Source: Allomuricauda sp. (lineage in GTDB: Bacteria; Bacteroidota; Bacteroidia; Flavobacteriales; Flavobacteriaceae). Taken from it: a stretch of DNA of 64,000 nucleotides. A model generated the notes under the pieces. That model saw nothing but the letters and a program-made list of their open reading frames with translations. It made no database searches and was not told the origin of the DNA. The translations under genes and the position numbers were made by a program. The DNA lies in the NCBI RefSeq assembly GCF_028280385.1, contig NZ_JANQLX010000015.1, positions 186,001 through 250,000 of the forward strand. The letters are read 5' to 3'. Positions 26,436 to 34,627 of the stretch are shown here, one piece after another (the stretch's first letter is position 1; each line of letters opens with the position of its first letter).

Positions 26436-26477
26436 CCCCCGCCTTTAAGGGCTGGTACACAAACCTTAAGTGTATAA

Positions 26478-27011
26478 ATGATGAAGCTAAAGGAGTTTTT
26501 TATTCCTTTTTCGGGATTGAAGTTGGGAAAGCACACGTTTGGGTACAAGATTGACAATACGTTCTTTGAGTCTTTTGAATACCGAGAATTTAACGATGCC
26601 AAAATCGAGCTTACCGCCATATTGGACAAAATGAGCAATATGTTGGAGCTGGATATGACAGCGGAAGGAACCATAAATGTGGATTGCGATGTAACGGGGG
26701 AACCTTTTGACCTGCCCATTGCCTCCAACTTACATTTGGTCATCAAATTTGGAGAGGAGTTCAACGATGAAAATGATGAGATTTTGATCCTGCCGCACGG
26801 TGAATACCAAATCAATATAGCACAATATGTCTATGAGATGTTGGTGTTGGCCGTTCCTCCAAAAAGAGTTCACCCAGGAGTGGAGGATGGCTCGTTGAAA
26901 TCGGAAATATTAGACAAGCTGGAGGAATTACAGCCAAAAGAAATCAAAGAAGAATCAGAAAAAACAGATCCCAGATGGGATGACTTAAAAAAGTTACTAA
27001 CGGATAAATAG
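26478..27011 (+). CDS. DUF177 (YceD-like) protein
   Basis: A 177-residue acidic cytoplasmic protein starting [19 protein letters not shown]. The DUF177 core is [16 protein letters not shown] (about residues 76-91). YceD proteins lie directly before rpmF in most bacteria and are implicated in rRNA/ribosome maturation; this gene keeps that place, 8 bases before rpmF. The N-terminal and C-terminal parts ([22 protein letters not shown]) are normal for Bacteroidota. Confidence 0.9.
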   Translation: MMKLKEFFIPFSGLKLGKHTFGYKIDNTFFESFEYREFNDAKIELTAILDKMSNMLELDMTAEGTINVDCDVTGEPFDLPIASNLHLVIKFGEEFNDENDEILILPHGEYQINIAQYVYEMLVLAVPPKRVHPGVEDGSLKSEILDKLEELQPKEIKEESEKTDPRWDDLKKLLTDK

Positions 27012-27019
27012 GTTATATA

Positions 27020-27220
27020 ATGGCACATCCTAAAAGAAAAATATCAAGAACCAGAAGGGATAAGAGAAGAACCCACTATAAAGCTACGGCTCCTACCATT
27101 GCAAAGGATTCTGTAACTGGGGAAATGCACTTGTACCACAGGGCTCACTGGCATGAAGGCAAATTGTATTACCGTGGCCAGGTGCTGATTGACAAAACAG
27201 AAGAGGAAACTGCTGCCTAA
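27020..27220 (+). CDS. rpmF: 50S ribosomal protein L32
   Basis: A 66-residue basic protein opening [20 protein letters not shown], the standard L32 N-terminus. No CxxC zinc pair is present, so it is a C-minus type L32. It ends 27 bases before a strong terminator. Confidence 0.97.
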   Translation: MAHPKRKISRTRRDKRRTHYKATAPTIAKDSVTGEMHLYHRAHWHEGKLYYRGQVLIDKTEEETAA

Positions 27221-27247
27221 TGGCAGAGAATCTTTGATAAATAATAC

Positions 27248-27280
27248 AACTCCCGTTGCTATACAGCGGGAGTTTTTTTA
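27248..27280 (+). terminator. intrinsic terminator after rpmF
   Basis: Stem AACTCCCGTTG / CAGCGGGAGTT (one T-G wobble), loop CTATA, followed by a T-rich tail. It separates rpmF from fabH. Confidence 0.88.
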
Positions 27281-27320
27281 TGGGCCTTGGTTAAATTCAA
27301 AAAATCTCATTTTTGCCCCA

Positions 27321-27341
27321 TAAGTCATATAAAATGACTAA
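27321..27341 (+). promoter_or_regulatory. palindrome upstream of fabH
   Basis: Arms AGTCAT (27323-27328) and ATGACT (27334-27339), with the flanking T/A pair also symmetric, 55-75 bases upstream of the fabH start. A TTTG at 27312-27315 and a degenerate TAATTTTC at 27339-27346 bracket it, so it could be an operator inside the fabH promoter. No regulator is identified. Confidence 0.35.
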
Positions 27342-27395
27342 TTTTCACAGCTTTTGGGTCAAATTTGAACGTTTTTGACAAAAAAAGACACTAAT

Positions 27396-28391
27396 ATGAA
27401 AAAAACAACAGCAGCCATTACAGCTGTGGGAGGGTATGTTCCGGAGTTTGTTTTATCCAATAAAGTATTGGAAACCATGGTAGATACCAATGACGACTGG
27501 ATCACTACCAGAACTGGAATCAAAGAACGTAGAATCTTAAAGGAAGAAAACCAGGGCACCTCCTTTTTGGCCATAAAAGCAGCGGAGGACCTGATCAACA
27601 AAAGTGGTGTTGATCCCTTTGAAATCGATTTTGTTTTGGTAGCTACCGCCACCCCTGATATGCCCGTTGCGGCAACGGCGGCTTATGTAGCTTCAGCCAT
27701 TGGGGCCAAAAATGCTTTTTCCTATGACCTTCAGGCGGCATGCTCCAGTTTTTTGTATGGGATGTCAACAGCTTCCAGTTACATTGAATCTGGAAAATAT
27801 AAAAAGGTATTGCTGATAGGCGCGGACAAAATGTCGTCCATCATTGATTATACGGATCGTACCACATGCATCATTTTTGGAGATGGGGCGGGAGCGGTAC
27901 TTTTTGAGCCCAATGAAGACGGGCTTGGTCTGCAGGATGAATATTTGCGAACCGATGGTGTGGGCCGTCAGTTTTTGAAAATTGAGGCTGGGGGATCAAT
28001 TTTACCAGCTTCGGAAGATACTGTAAAGAACAAGCAACACTATGTGTTCCAGGATGGGAAATCCGTATTCAAATTTGCGGTGTCCAACATGGCCGATGTC
28101 TCTGCCCTGATCATGGAACGCAATGGTCTTACGCATGAAGATGTTAATTGGCTGGTACCCCATCAAGCCAATAAGCGGATTATAGATGCTACCGCCAACC
28201 GAATGGGATTGGAACCGGAAAAAGTGATGATCAACATATATAAATACGGAAATACCACCTCTGCAACCCTGCCCTTGTTGCTTCATGATTATGAAAAGCA
28301 GCTCAAAAAGGGGGACAATCTGATTTTTGCAGCATTCGGGGGAGGATTTACCTGGGGGTCCATTTACTTGAAATGGGCATATAATTCATAA
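27396..28391 (+). CDS. fabH: 3-oxoacyl-ACP synthase III
   Basis: A 331-residue thiolase-fold enzyme starting fatty acid synthesis by condensing an acyl-CoA with malonyl-ACP. The triad is C116 (DLQAACSSFL), H256 (LVPHQANKRI) and N286 (YKYGNTTSATLPL). The ATG at 27396 is chosen over an upstream TTG (27375) because it fits the family N-terminus MKKTTAAITAVGGYVP. Followed by accB after 27 bases. Confidence 0.96.
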   Translation: MKKTTAAITAVGGYVPEFVLSNKVLETMVDTNDDWITTRTGIKERRILKEENQGTSFLAIKAAEDLINKSGVDPFEIDFVLVATATPDMPVAATAAYVASAIGAKNAFSYDLQAACSSFLYGMSTASSYIESGKYKKVLLIGADKMSSIIDYTDRTTCIIFGDGAGAVLFEPNEDGLGLQDEYLRTDGVGRQFLKIEAGGSILPASEDTVKNKQHYVFQDGKSVFKFAVSNMADVSALIMERNGLTHEDVNWLVPHQANKRIIDATANRMGLEPEKVMINIYKYGNTTSATLPLLLHDYEKQLKKGDNLIFAAFGGGFTWGSIYLKWAYNS

Positions 28392-28418
28392 ATCGCACAA
28401 CTAACTAAATCATATTCC

Positions 28419-28910
28419 ATGGACATTAAGGAAATTCAAAGTTTAATCAAGTTCGTAGCCAAATCTGGTGCCAGTGAGGTAAAACTGGAGATGGAGGACG
28501 TAAAGATTACCATCCGTACGGGAAGCAGTGCTTCTTCCCCTGAAACGACCATTGTTCAACAGATTCCGATGGCGCAAGCCCCTGCAGTGCCCGCTGCACC
28601 TGCACCAGCAGCACCTGAGACCCCTGCACCAGCAGCCAGTACTCCGGAACCTGCCTCAGATGATTCAAAATACATTACCATTAAGTCACCGATCATCGGA
28701 ACCTTCTATAGAAAGCCATCTCCTGACAAGCCTGCATTTGTTGAAGTGGGCAGCACCATTAGTCAAGGGGATGTTCTTTGCGTGATCGAGGCAATGAAGC
28801 TATTCAATGATATTGAGTCAGAAGTCTCCGGTAAAATTGTGAAAGTATTGGTAGAGGACTCCTCTCCTGTTGAATTTGATCAGCCTCTATTCTTGGTTGA
28901 CCCATCATAG
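28419..28910 (+). CDS. accB: biotin carboxyl carrier protein of acetyl-CoA carboxylase
   Basis: A 163-residue carrier. Residues 1-40 are the N-terminal helical region (MDIKEIQSLIKFVAKSG), about 45-82 is an Ala/Pro-rich linker, and 84-163 is the biotinyl domain. The biotinylated lysine is K127 in VIEAMKLFNDIE. Eighty-nine AT-rich bases separate it from accC. Confidence 0.96.
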   Translation: MDIKEIQSLIKFVAKSGASEVKLEMEDVKITIRTGSSASSPETTIVQQIPMAQAPAVPAAPAPAAPETPAPAASTPEPASDDSKYITIKSPIIGTFYRKPSPDKPAFVEVGSTISQGDVLCVIEAMKLFNDIESEVSGKIVKVLVEDSSPVEFDQPLFLVDPS

Positions 28911-28999
28911 AAAATTTTAGATGCTAAATTTTAAGTGACTGATTTAGAGTCGTTTAAAACCATTTAAGATTTAGAATTCAAAATTTAAAATTGTGTTCT

Positions 29000-30352
29000 A
29001 TGTTTAAAAAAGTATTGATTGCGAACAGGGGGGAGATCGCCCTTCGAATTATACGCACTTGCAAGGAAATGGGAATCAAGACGGTTGCAGTGTACTCCAA
29101 AGCAGATGAAGAAAGTCTCCATGTCCGATTTGCCGATGAGGCCGTTTGCATAGGTCCTGCACCTAGCCATGAGTCATATCTCAAAATCCCAAATATTATT
29201 GCTGCAGCTGAGATTACCAATGCGGATGCCATACATCCTGGCTACGGATTCCTCTCTGAAAACTCAAAGTTTTCCAAAATATGCGCCGAACATGAAATTA
29301 AGTTCATCGGGGCTTCTGGCGAACAAATTGATAAAATGGGAGACAAGGCCACGGCCAAGGAAACCATGAAAAAAGCGGGTGTACCCACCATTCCTGGGTC
29401 AGATGGACTTCTAAAGGATGTGGACGATGCCAAAAAGATAGCCAAGAAAATGGGCTATCCCGTAATGATCAAAGCCACCGCCGGTGGTGGAGGTAAGGGT
29501 ATGCGAGCCATTTGGTCCGAGGATGAAATGGAACCGAATTTTGAGAGTGCCGTGCAAGAAGCCACTGCTGCCTTTGGCAACGGAGGGATGTACATGGAGA
29601 AGTTGATCGAGGAACCACGTCACATCGAAATCCAAGTGGTTGGGGACCAGTTCGGAAAAGCTTGTCATCTTTCTGAAAGAGATTGTTCCGTGCAACGCCG
29701 CCATCAAAAGTTAACGGAAGAGACCCCGTCTCCATTTATGACGGATTCCTTGCGTGAGGAAATGGGAAAAGCTGCCGTTAAAGCTGCAGAATACATTAAA
29801 TACGAAGGCGCTGGTACCGTTGAATTTTTGGTGGACAAACACCGAAATTTCTACTTCATGGAGATGAATACCAGAATCCAGGTAGAGCACCCGATAACGG
29901 AACAAGTAGTGGATTACGACTTGATTAGGGAACAGATATTGGTGGCCGGAGGGGTTCCAATTTCAGGAAAGAACTACTATCCAAAACTGCATTCCATAGA
30001 ATGTAGGATCAACGCTGAGGATCCATACAACGATTTTAGACCATCACCAGGGGTCATTACCACGTTACATACTCCGGGAGGGCATGGAATTCGTTTGGAT
30101 ACCCACGTATATAGCGGGTATAAGATTCCACCGAACTATGATTCCATGATCGCGAAGTTGATTACTACAGCCCAAACAAGGGAAGAGGCCATCAACAAGA
30201 TGAGAAGGGCATTGGACGAGTTTGTGATCGAAGGTGTGAAAACTACCATTCCGTTCCACAGACAACTTATGGAGCATCCAGATTATTTGGCGGGGAATTA
30301 CACCACCAAGTTTATGGAGGATTTCGAAATAGATCCCAAATATCAAGATTAA
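29000..30352 (+). CDS. accC: biotin carboxylase subunit of acetyl-CoA carboxylase
   Basis: A 450-residue ATP-grasp enzyme starting at the ATG at 29000 ([17 protein letters not shown]). The glycine-rich ATP loop is [15 protein letters not shown]; the active-site segment is [16 protein letters not shown]. It carboxylates the biotin on AccB; the carboxyltransferase genes are not in the window. A hairpin at 30358 follows its stop. Confidence 0.97.
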   Translation: MFKKVLIANRGEIALRIIRTCKEMGIKTVAVYSKADEESLHVRFADEAVCIGPAPSHESYLKIPNIIAAAEITNADAIHPGYGFLSENSKFSKICAEHEIKFIGASGEQIDKMGDKATAKETMKKAGVPTIPGSDGLLKDVDDAKKIAKKMGYPVMIKATAGGGGKGMRAIWSEDEMEPNFESAVQEATAAFGNGGMYMEKLIEEPRHIEIQVVGDQFGKACHLSERDCSVQRRHQKLTEETPSPFMTDSLREEMGKAAVKAAEYIKYEGAGTVEFLVDKHRNFYFMEMNTRIQVEHPITEQVVDYDLIREQILVAGGVPISGKNYYPKLHSIECRINAEDPYNDFRPSPGVITTLHTPGGHGIRLDTHVYSGYKIPPNYDSMIAKLITTAQTREEAINKMRRALDEFVIEGVKTTIPFHRQLMEHPDYLAGNYTTKFMEDFEIDPKYQD

Positions 30353-30357
30353 CATGG

Positions 30358-30384
30358 ACCCCGATTTTTATCGGGGTTTATTAT
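30358..30384 (+). terminator. hairpin/terminator after accC
   Basis: Stem ACCCCGAT / ATCGGGGT with a TTTT loop, followed by a short T-rich stretch TTATTATTTT. Likely ends the fabH-accB-accC transcript. Confidence 0.6.
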
Positions 30385-30413
30385 TTTAAGGAGGAGCATT
30401 TAAACGTTGTGTC

Positions 30414-31532
30414 ATGAATTTAAGCTACTGGGAACACAAAACCTGGTTTTCCAACGTGGATTTTACCATAGTGGGCAGTGGTATTGTTGGTCTTAATTGT
30501 GCGCTTCACCTTAGACAACTGTTTCCACAAAGCAAGATTCTGGTCCTCGAAAAAGGAACATTGCCCCAAGGTGCAAGTACCAAAAATGCCGGGTTCGCCT
30601 GTTTTGGCAGCATTTCAGAGTTGCTGTCCGATTTAAGGTCGCACCCAGAGGAAAAGGTGTTTGATTTGGTCCAAAAACGTTATCAAGGCATCCAATTGCT
30701 TCGGGAGCTTTTGGGGGACGACTCCATGGGCTATGTGCAACATGGGGGGCATGAACTTTTTTTGGAATCGAATTCGGAGCTCTTTCAGACATGTTTGCAG
30801 GGCATGGACCACCTAAACGCCCTGCTTGAACCTATTTTTGGTGAACAGCCCTTTTGTACCACGGATAATATTTTTGGTTTTGGGGGAATTAAGGAGCACT
30901 ACATAACCCATCGGTTTGAGGGACAACTGGACACCGGTAAAATGATGGAGGCCCTCTTGCTGAAATGTTTTAGTAAAAACATCCAGGTATTCAATGGAAT
31001 CACGGTGAATGGAATTACAGATTCGGGTGACGATGTTGAGGTGCGGACTGGGAATTTTGGGTATACCAGCAAAAAGGTGTTGGTGGCCACCAATGGTTTT
31101 GCCTCCCAATTGATCAAACAGGAAACAGTAACACCGGCAAGGGCGCAGGTCCTGATCACCAAGCCCATCCCTGGGTTGCCCATACAGGGAACATTTCATC
31201 TGGATGAAGGCTATTATTATTTTAGGAATATTGATGACCGGATTCTTTTTGGCGGGGGTAGAAACCTCGATTTTAAGACTGAAGAAACTACGGCGTTTGG
31301 CCAAACCAAACTGGTTCAAGAAAAACTGGAAGAGCTGCTCCGAACGGTAATTTTACCGAAACACAGCATAGAAATTGATAGTCGCTGGAGCGGAATCATG
31401 GGCGTGGGCGAACAAAAATCCCCTATTCTAAAAATGCTTTCCAAAAATGTAGGCTGCGGTGTCCGCTTGGGTGGAATGGGTGTCGCCCTGGGCAGTTTGG
31501 TCGGCAGGGAATTGGCCCAAATGGCCCAATAG
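30414..31532 (+). CDS. DAO-type FAD-dependent oxidoreductase
   Basis: A 372-residue flavoprotein of the glycine/D-amino-acid oxidase superfamily. FAD binds at the N-terminal TIVGSGIVGLNCALHLRQ (G21, G23, G26) followed by the acidic ILVLEKG; a second nucleotide contact is KVLVATNGFASQ; the C-terminal strand is GVRLGGMGVALGSLVGRELA. The usual GAST-like loop is GASTKNAGFACFG. Substrate unknown; homologues act on amines or amino acids. Convergent with the ABC cluster, its stop only 1 base from the ATPase stop. Confidence 0.85.
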   Translation: MNLSYWEHKTWFSNVDFTIVGSGIVGLNCALHLRQLFPQSKILVLEKGTLPQGASTKNAGFACFGSISELLSDLRSHPEEKVFDLVQKRYQGIQLLRELLGDDSMGYVQHGGHELFLESNSELFQTCLQGMDHLNALLEPIFGEQPFCTTDNIFGFGGIKEHYITHRFEGQLDTGKMMEALLLKCFSKNIQVFNGITVNGITDSGDDVEVRTGNFGYTSKKVLVATNGFASQLIKQETVTPARAQVLITKPIPGLPIQGTFHLDEGYYYFRNIDDRILFGGGRNLDFKTEETTAFGQTKLVQEKLEELLRTVILPKHSIEIDSRWSGIMGVGEQKSPILKMLSKNVGCGVRLGGMGVALGSLVGRELAQMAQ

Positions 31533-31533
31533 A

Positions 31534-32196
31534 TCAAATCATTCTTCCATCCAACAGATTGATGATTCTGGAACCGTAACTTGCGTTTTTTTCTGAATGC
31601 GTCACCTGGATAATGGTCACTCCTTCTTGGTTCAATTCCTTGAAGAGCTCCATGATCTCCTCCCCTTGTTTGGAATTTAGATTACCCGTAGGCTCATCCG
31701 CCAAGATCAATTTTGGACTGGAGATCAGTGCACGGGCAATTCCTACCAACTGCTGCTGTCCACCGCTAAGTTGGGTTGGAAACAAGTCTTTCTTGCCCAC
31801 AATGTTGAAACGGTCCAACATGTCGGCAACCATGGCACGGCGTTCCGTCCCCTTGAACTTTTTATAAAGTAGGGGCATTTCCAGATTTTCCTTTACGGTG
31901 AGGTCATCCAGTAAATGATATTGTTGGAATACAAAACCGATGTACTCCTTATAAAGATTTGCGCGGTGTTTTTCCTTGAGACTGTGAACCGGTTCATCTA
32001 GAAAAGTGTATTCCCCTTCATCAAAGCCATCGAGCATCCCGATCACATTCAGCAAAGTGGATTTCCCGGAACCTGAGGGCCCCATCACAGAAATGAATTC
32101 ACCTTCCTGAACCTCAAGATTAATGTCTTTTAGCAAAAAGATACGTTGGCCTCCAGAGTTGACCCATTTAAATATGTTTTTTAATTGTAGTAGCAT
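31534..32196 (-). CDS. ABC ATPase 2 (MacB/LolD type), last gene of the permease array
   Basis: A 220-residue ATPase: Walker A GPSGSGKST (39-47), signature LSGGQQQ (143-149), Walker [12 protein letters not shown] (D167, E168), H-loop THSEKN. It is the MacB/LolD/FtsE subgroup that powers FtsX-like permeases. Odd point: after the signature the usual R-V-A is L-V-G (QQQLVGIARAL), and the D-loop reads NLNSKQ rather than NLDSK. It starts 32 bases after P10 and is transcribed last, about 25 kb from ATPase 1. It may serve P10 or a subset of permeases, or be an older duplicate. Confidence 0.9.
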   Translation of the reverse strand: MLLQLKNIFKWVNSGGQRIFLLKDINLEVQEGEFISVMGPSGSGKSTLLNVIGMLDGFDEGEYTFLDEPVHSLKEKHRANLYKEYIGFVFQQYHLLDDLTVKENLEMPLLYKKFKGTERRAMVADMLDRFNIVGKKDLFPTQLSGGQQQLVGIARALISSPKLILADEPTGNLNSKQGEEIMELFKELNQEGVTIIQVTHSEKNASYGSRIINLLDGRMI

Positions 32197-32228
32197 GTCT
32201 ATTTTTTTAGTGAATCATTTAAATTTTA

Positions 32229-34589
32229 TTACTCTTCCCGCAAACCTCTAACTGGGTTTTTATTTGCGGCACTGATGGTCTGGGAACCCACGGTCAACAT
32301 GGCTATAAGTAATGCTATGAGACCAGCGGATAGAAAGTACCAGAGATTTAAGGAAATACGATAAGAAAAGGTAGAAAGCCAGTTGCTTATCAGTACATAA
32401 GCAATTGGTATGGCAATAATGGCCGAGGTCAAAACCAATTTCGCAAACTCACTTGAAAGCATATAGGTTATTTGCGAGGCCTCTTGCCCCAAGACTTTTC
32501 TTATGCTGATTTCTTTCCTTCTTCTTTCCGTGCTAAAAACGACCAAGCCAAAAAGCCCCAAGCAAGAAATTAAGATCGCCAAACCTGCAAAATATTTTGA
32601 TAAGGTAGCCACCCGCTGCTCAGAATGGTACAACGCTTGAAAATCTTTATCCAAAAACTCGTACTCAAAAGGCAAGCTTGGATTAAATGTTTTATAGAGC
32701 TGCTGAATTTCAGAAATTGCCTGTTGTTCCTTACCAGCTGCAATTCTAACCATAACCTTTTTTACAGCTTCAGGCATCATTACCAAGAACAAAGGTTCTA
32801 CTTTGTCGTGTAGTGACTTGAAATGAAAATCCTTGACCACTCCTATAATGGTTCCCTGCCCATAAAATCCCCGTACAATTTTGCCTATGGGATCTTCTAT
32901 GTTCATGGTTTTAATGGCTGTTTCATTGAAAACAAGCCCGAGGCTATCAGCACCAAATTCCCGATTGAAACCTCGGCCCTTAACAATTTCCATGTTCATG
33001 GTCTCAATAAAACCGTAATCAACACCTACAACTTGGAAGGCAATGTTTCGTTGATTTCTCCCTTCCCAATCCAATCCCACAGACCAATTATGACCTACCA
33101 TATTATGTGTTGTACTAGCGGCATTCTGTACCGTTGGCAGCTTTCTCAACTCGGTGATGAACGATTCTTTTTGATTGTTGATTTGACCTTCAATATTGAA
33201 TTGTACAATGTTATCCTGCTTATAACCTAGGTTCTGGTTTTGAACATATTGCATCTGCATATAAACCACCAAGACCGAAGTGATTAAAATAATGGAAAGT
33301 GAAAATTGCACGATTACCAAGCCTTTTCTTGTCCAAAGCTCGCCAAGGGACTGGTTCAGTTTTCCTTTAAGCACCGTAATTGCATTGAATCCGGAAAGGT
33401 AAATCGCGGGATAGCTTCCGGCAATAATTCCTGTGAAAATTGTAATACCGATTATGATTAGAATGAGATTGATATCGAAAACCAAGGTCAGTTGTTTTCC
33501 CACAATTGTATTAAACTGTGGAAGGAAAAGAGCAACCATTGTTAACGAAAAAACCAAGGCTATAAAAGCCATCAAAAGAGATTCACCCAGAAACTGGGTG
33601 ATGAATATCTTTCTATTGGCACCAACGGCCTTTTTCACCCCTATTTCCTTTAACCTTTTGGTGGCTCGTGCCGTGGAAAGGTTCATAAAATTGATACAGG
33701 CAATTACAAGAATGATCAAGGCGATGATGGAAAACAGGGTTACGTATTGGATACGACCTCCTACTTGTTTACCATTTTCATAGGTGCCATGAAGGTAATG
33801 CTCAGCAAAGGGTACGAGCAGAGCGGTTCGTATGCTTTCTGGGTTCGTACTTTTTCGAAGCTTGTCCACTTTGGCGTTCAATGCATCTATGTTGGCCCCT
33901 TCTTTCAATAGCACATAAACCTGTGGTCCACTGCCATTCCAGGAATGAAGGGAAGTCCAGGGTGGGACATCTTTATACGCAAGTGAGGACAGGGCGAAAT
34001 CAAATTGAAGGGTAGAATTAGCTGGGGTTCCTTCAAAAATTCCGGAGACCATAAACCGTTTATCCTGTTCGTAGGTTATGGTCTTGCCAATAACATTTTC
34101 TGTTCTCCCAAATAGACTCAGGGCCAATTCTTTTGAAATTACAATGGAATTAGGGTCCGTAAGCAGGTTGTCCGTATTGCCGGTAAGAAGGTCAAAGGAA
34201 AAAATATTGAAATAATCCTTACCAACAATTTGCCCCACCGCCTTAATACTTTTCCCATCTATGGAAAGGTTGTGTTTCCCGAACCAAGAGGGAGGAATGG
34301 CTTCAGCGGCAAACTCAACTTCTGGAAATTCTTCTGATAATAATTCCGCCATTGGACCAAAAGTTTCAATCATGGTCTGGACTCCATCTGAAAAATTCAG
34401 ATGCTCTATAACTTGATAGATGCGATCGTGTTCTTCGTGAAATTTGTCAACGGCAAGCTCATCCATTACCCAAAGGGATATCAATAAAGTGCAGGCCATG
34501 CCCGTAGATAGGCCTATCATATTGATGAGGAACGAACTTTTATTCCTTTTGATGTTCCTAAAGAATAGTATGATGTTATGTTTTATCAT
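32229..34589 (-). CDS. double-MacB ABC permease P10
   Basis: Starts at MIKHNIILFFRNIKRNKSS (34589; an ATG 11 codons upstream is less like its siblings), 786 residues. Coupling motifs are LKEIGVKKAVGAN and RKEISIRKVLGQE, the second with S instead of G and ending in QE. It belongs to the group with the juxtamembrane VGGRIQYV (also P5, P6, P7). The second periplasmic domain keeps IIGVVKDFHFKSL and IVKGRGFNREF. Its tail is RGLREE rather than SLRTE, one of two exceptions. It is the last permease and the neighbour of ATPase 2; its divergent coupling helix and tail next to a divergent ATPase suggest they may be a matched pair (inference). Confidence 0.9.
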   Translation of the reverse strand: MIKHNIILFFRNIKRNKSSFLINMIGLSTGMACTLLISLWVMDELAVDKFHEEHDRIYQVIEHLNFSDGVQTMIETFGPMAELLSEEFPEVEFAAEAIPPSWFGKHNLSIDGKSIKAVGQIVGKDYFNIFSFDLLTGNTDNLLTDPNSIVISKELALSLFGRTENVIGKTITYEQDKRFMVSGIFEGTPANSTLQFDFALSSLAYKDVPPWTSLHSWNGSGPQVYVLLKEGANIDALNAKVDKLRKSTNPESIRTALLVPFAEHYLHGTYENGKQVGGRIQYVTLFSIIALIILVIACINFMNLSTARATKRLKEIGVKKAVGANRKIFITQFLGESLLMAFIALVFSLTMVALFLPQFNTIVGKQLTLVFDINLILIIIGITIFTGIIAGSYPAIYLSGFNAITVLKGKLNQSLGELWTRKGLVIVQFSLSIILITSVLVVYMQMQYVQNQNLGYKQDNIVQFNIEGQINNQKESFITELRKLPTVQNAASTTHNMVGHNWSVGLDWEGRNQRNIAFQVVGVDYGFIETMNMEIVKGRGFNREFGADSLGLVFNETAIKTMNIEDPIGKIVRGFYGQGTIIGVVKDFHFKSLHDKVEPLFLVMMPEAVKKVMVRIAAGKEQQAISEIQQLYKTFNPSLPFEYEFLDKDFQALYHSEQRVATLSKYFAGLAILISCLGLFGLVVFSTERRRKEISIRKVLGQEASQITYMLSSEFAKLVLTSAIIAIPIAYVLISNWLSTFSYRISLNLWYFLSAGLIALLIAMLTVGSQTISAANKNPVRGLREE

Positions 34590-34627
34590 GATTTTCTTTT
34601 TTGATTGATTTTTGGAGATCAATTTGT

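Noticed and set aside
28911..28999. AT-rich accB-accC spacer as a repeat element or promoter
   Set aside because: It has repeated TTTAGA/AAATTTTA-like words but no clear dyad, no promoter spacing and no second copy in the window.
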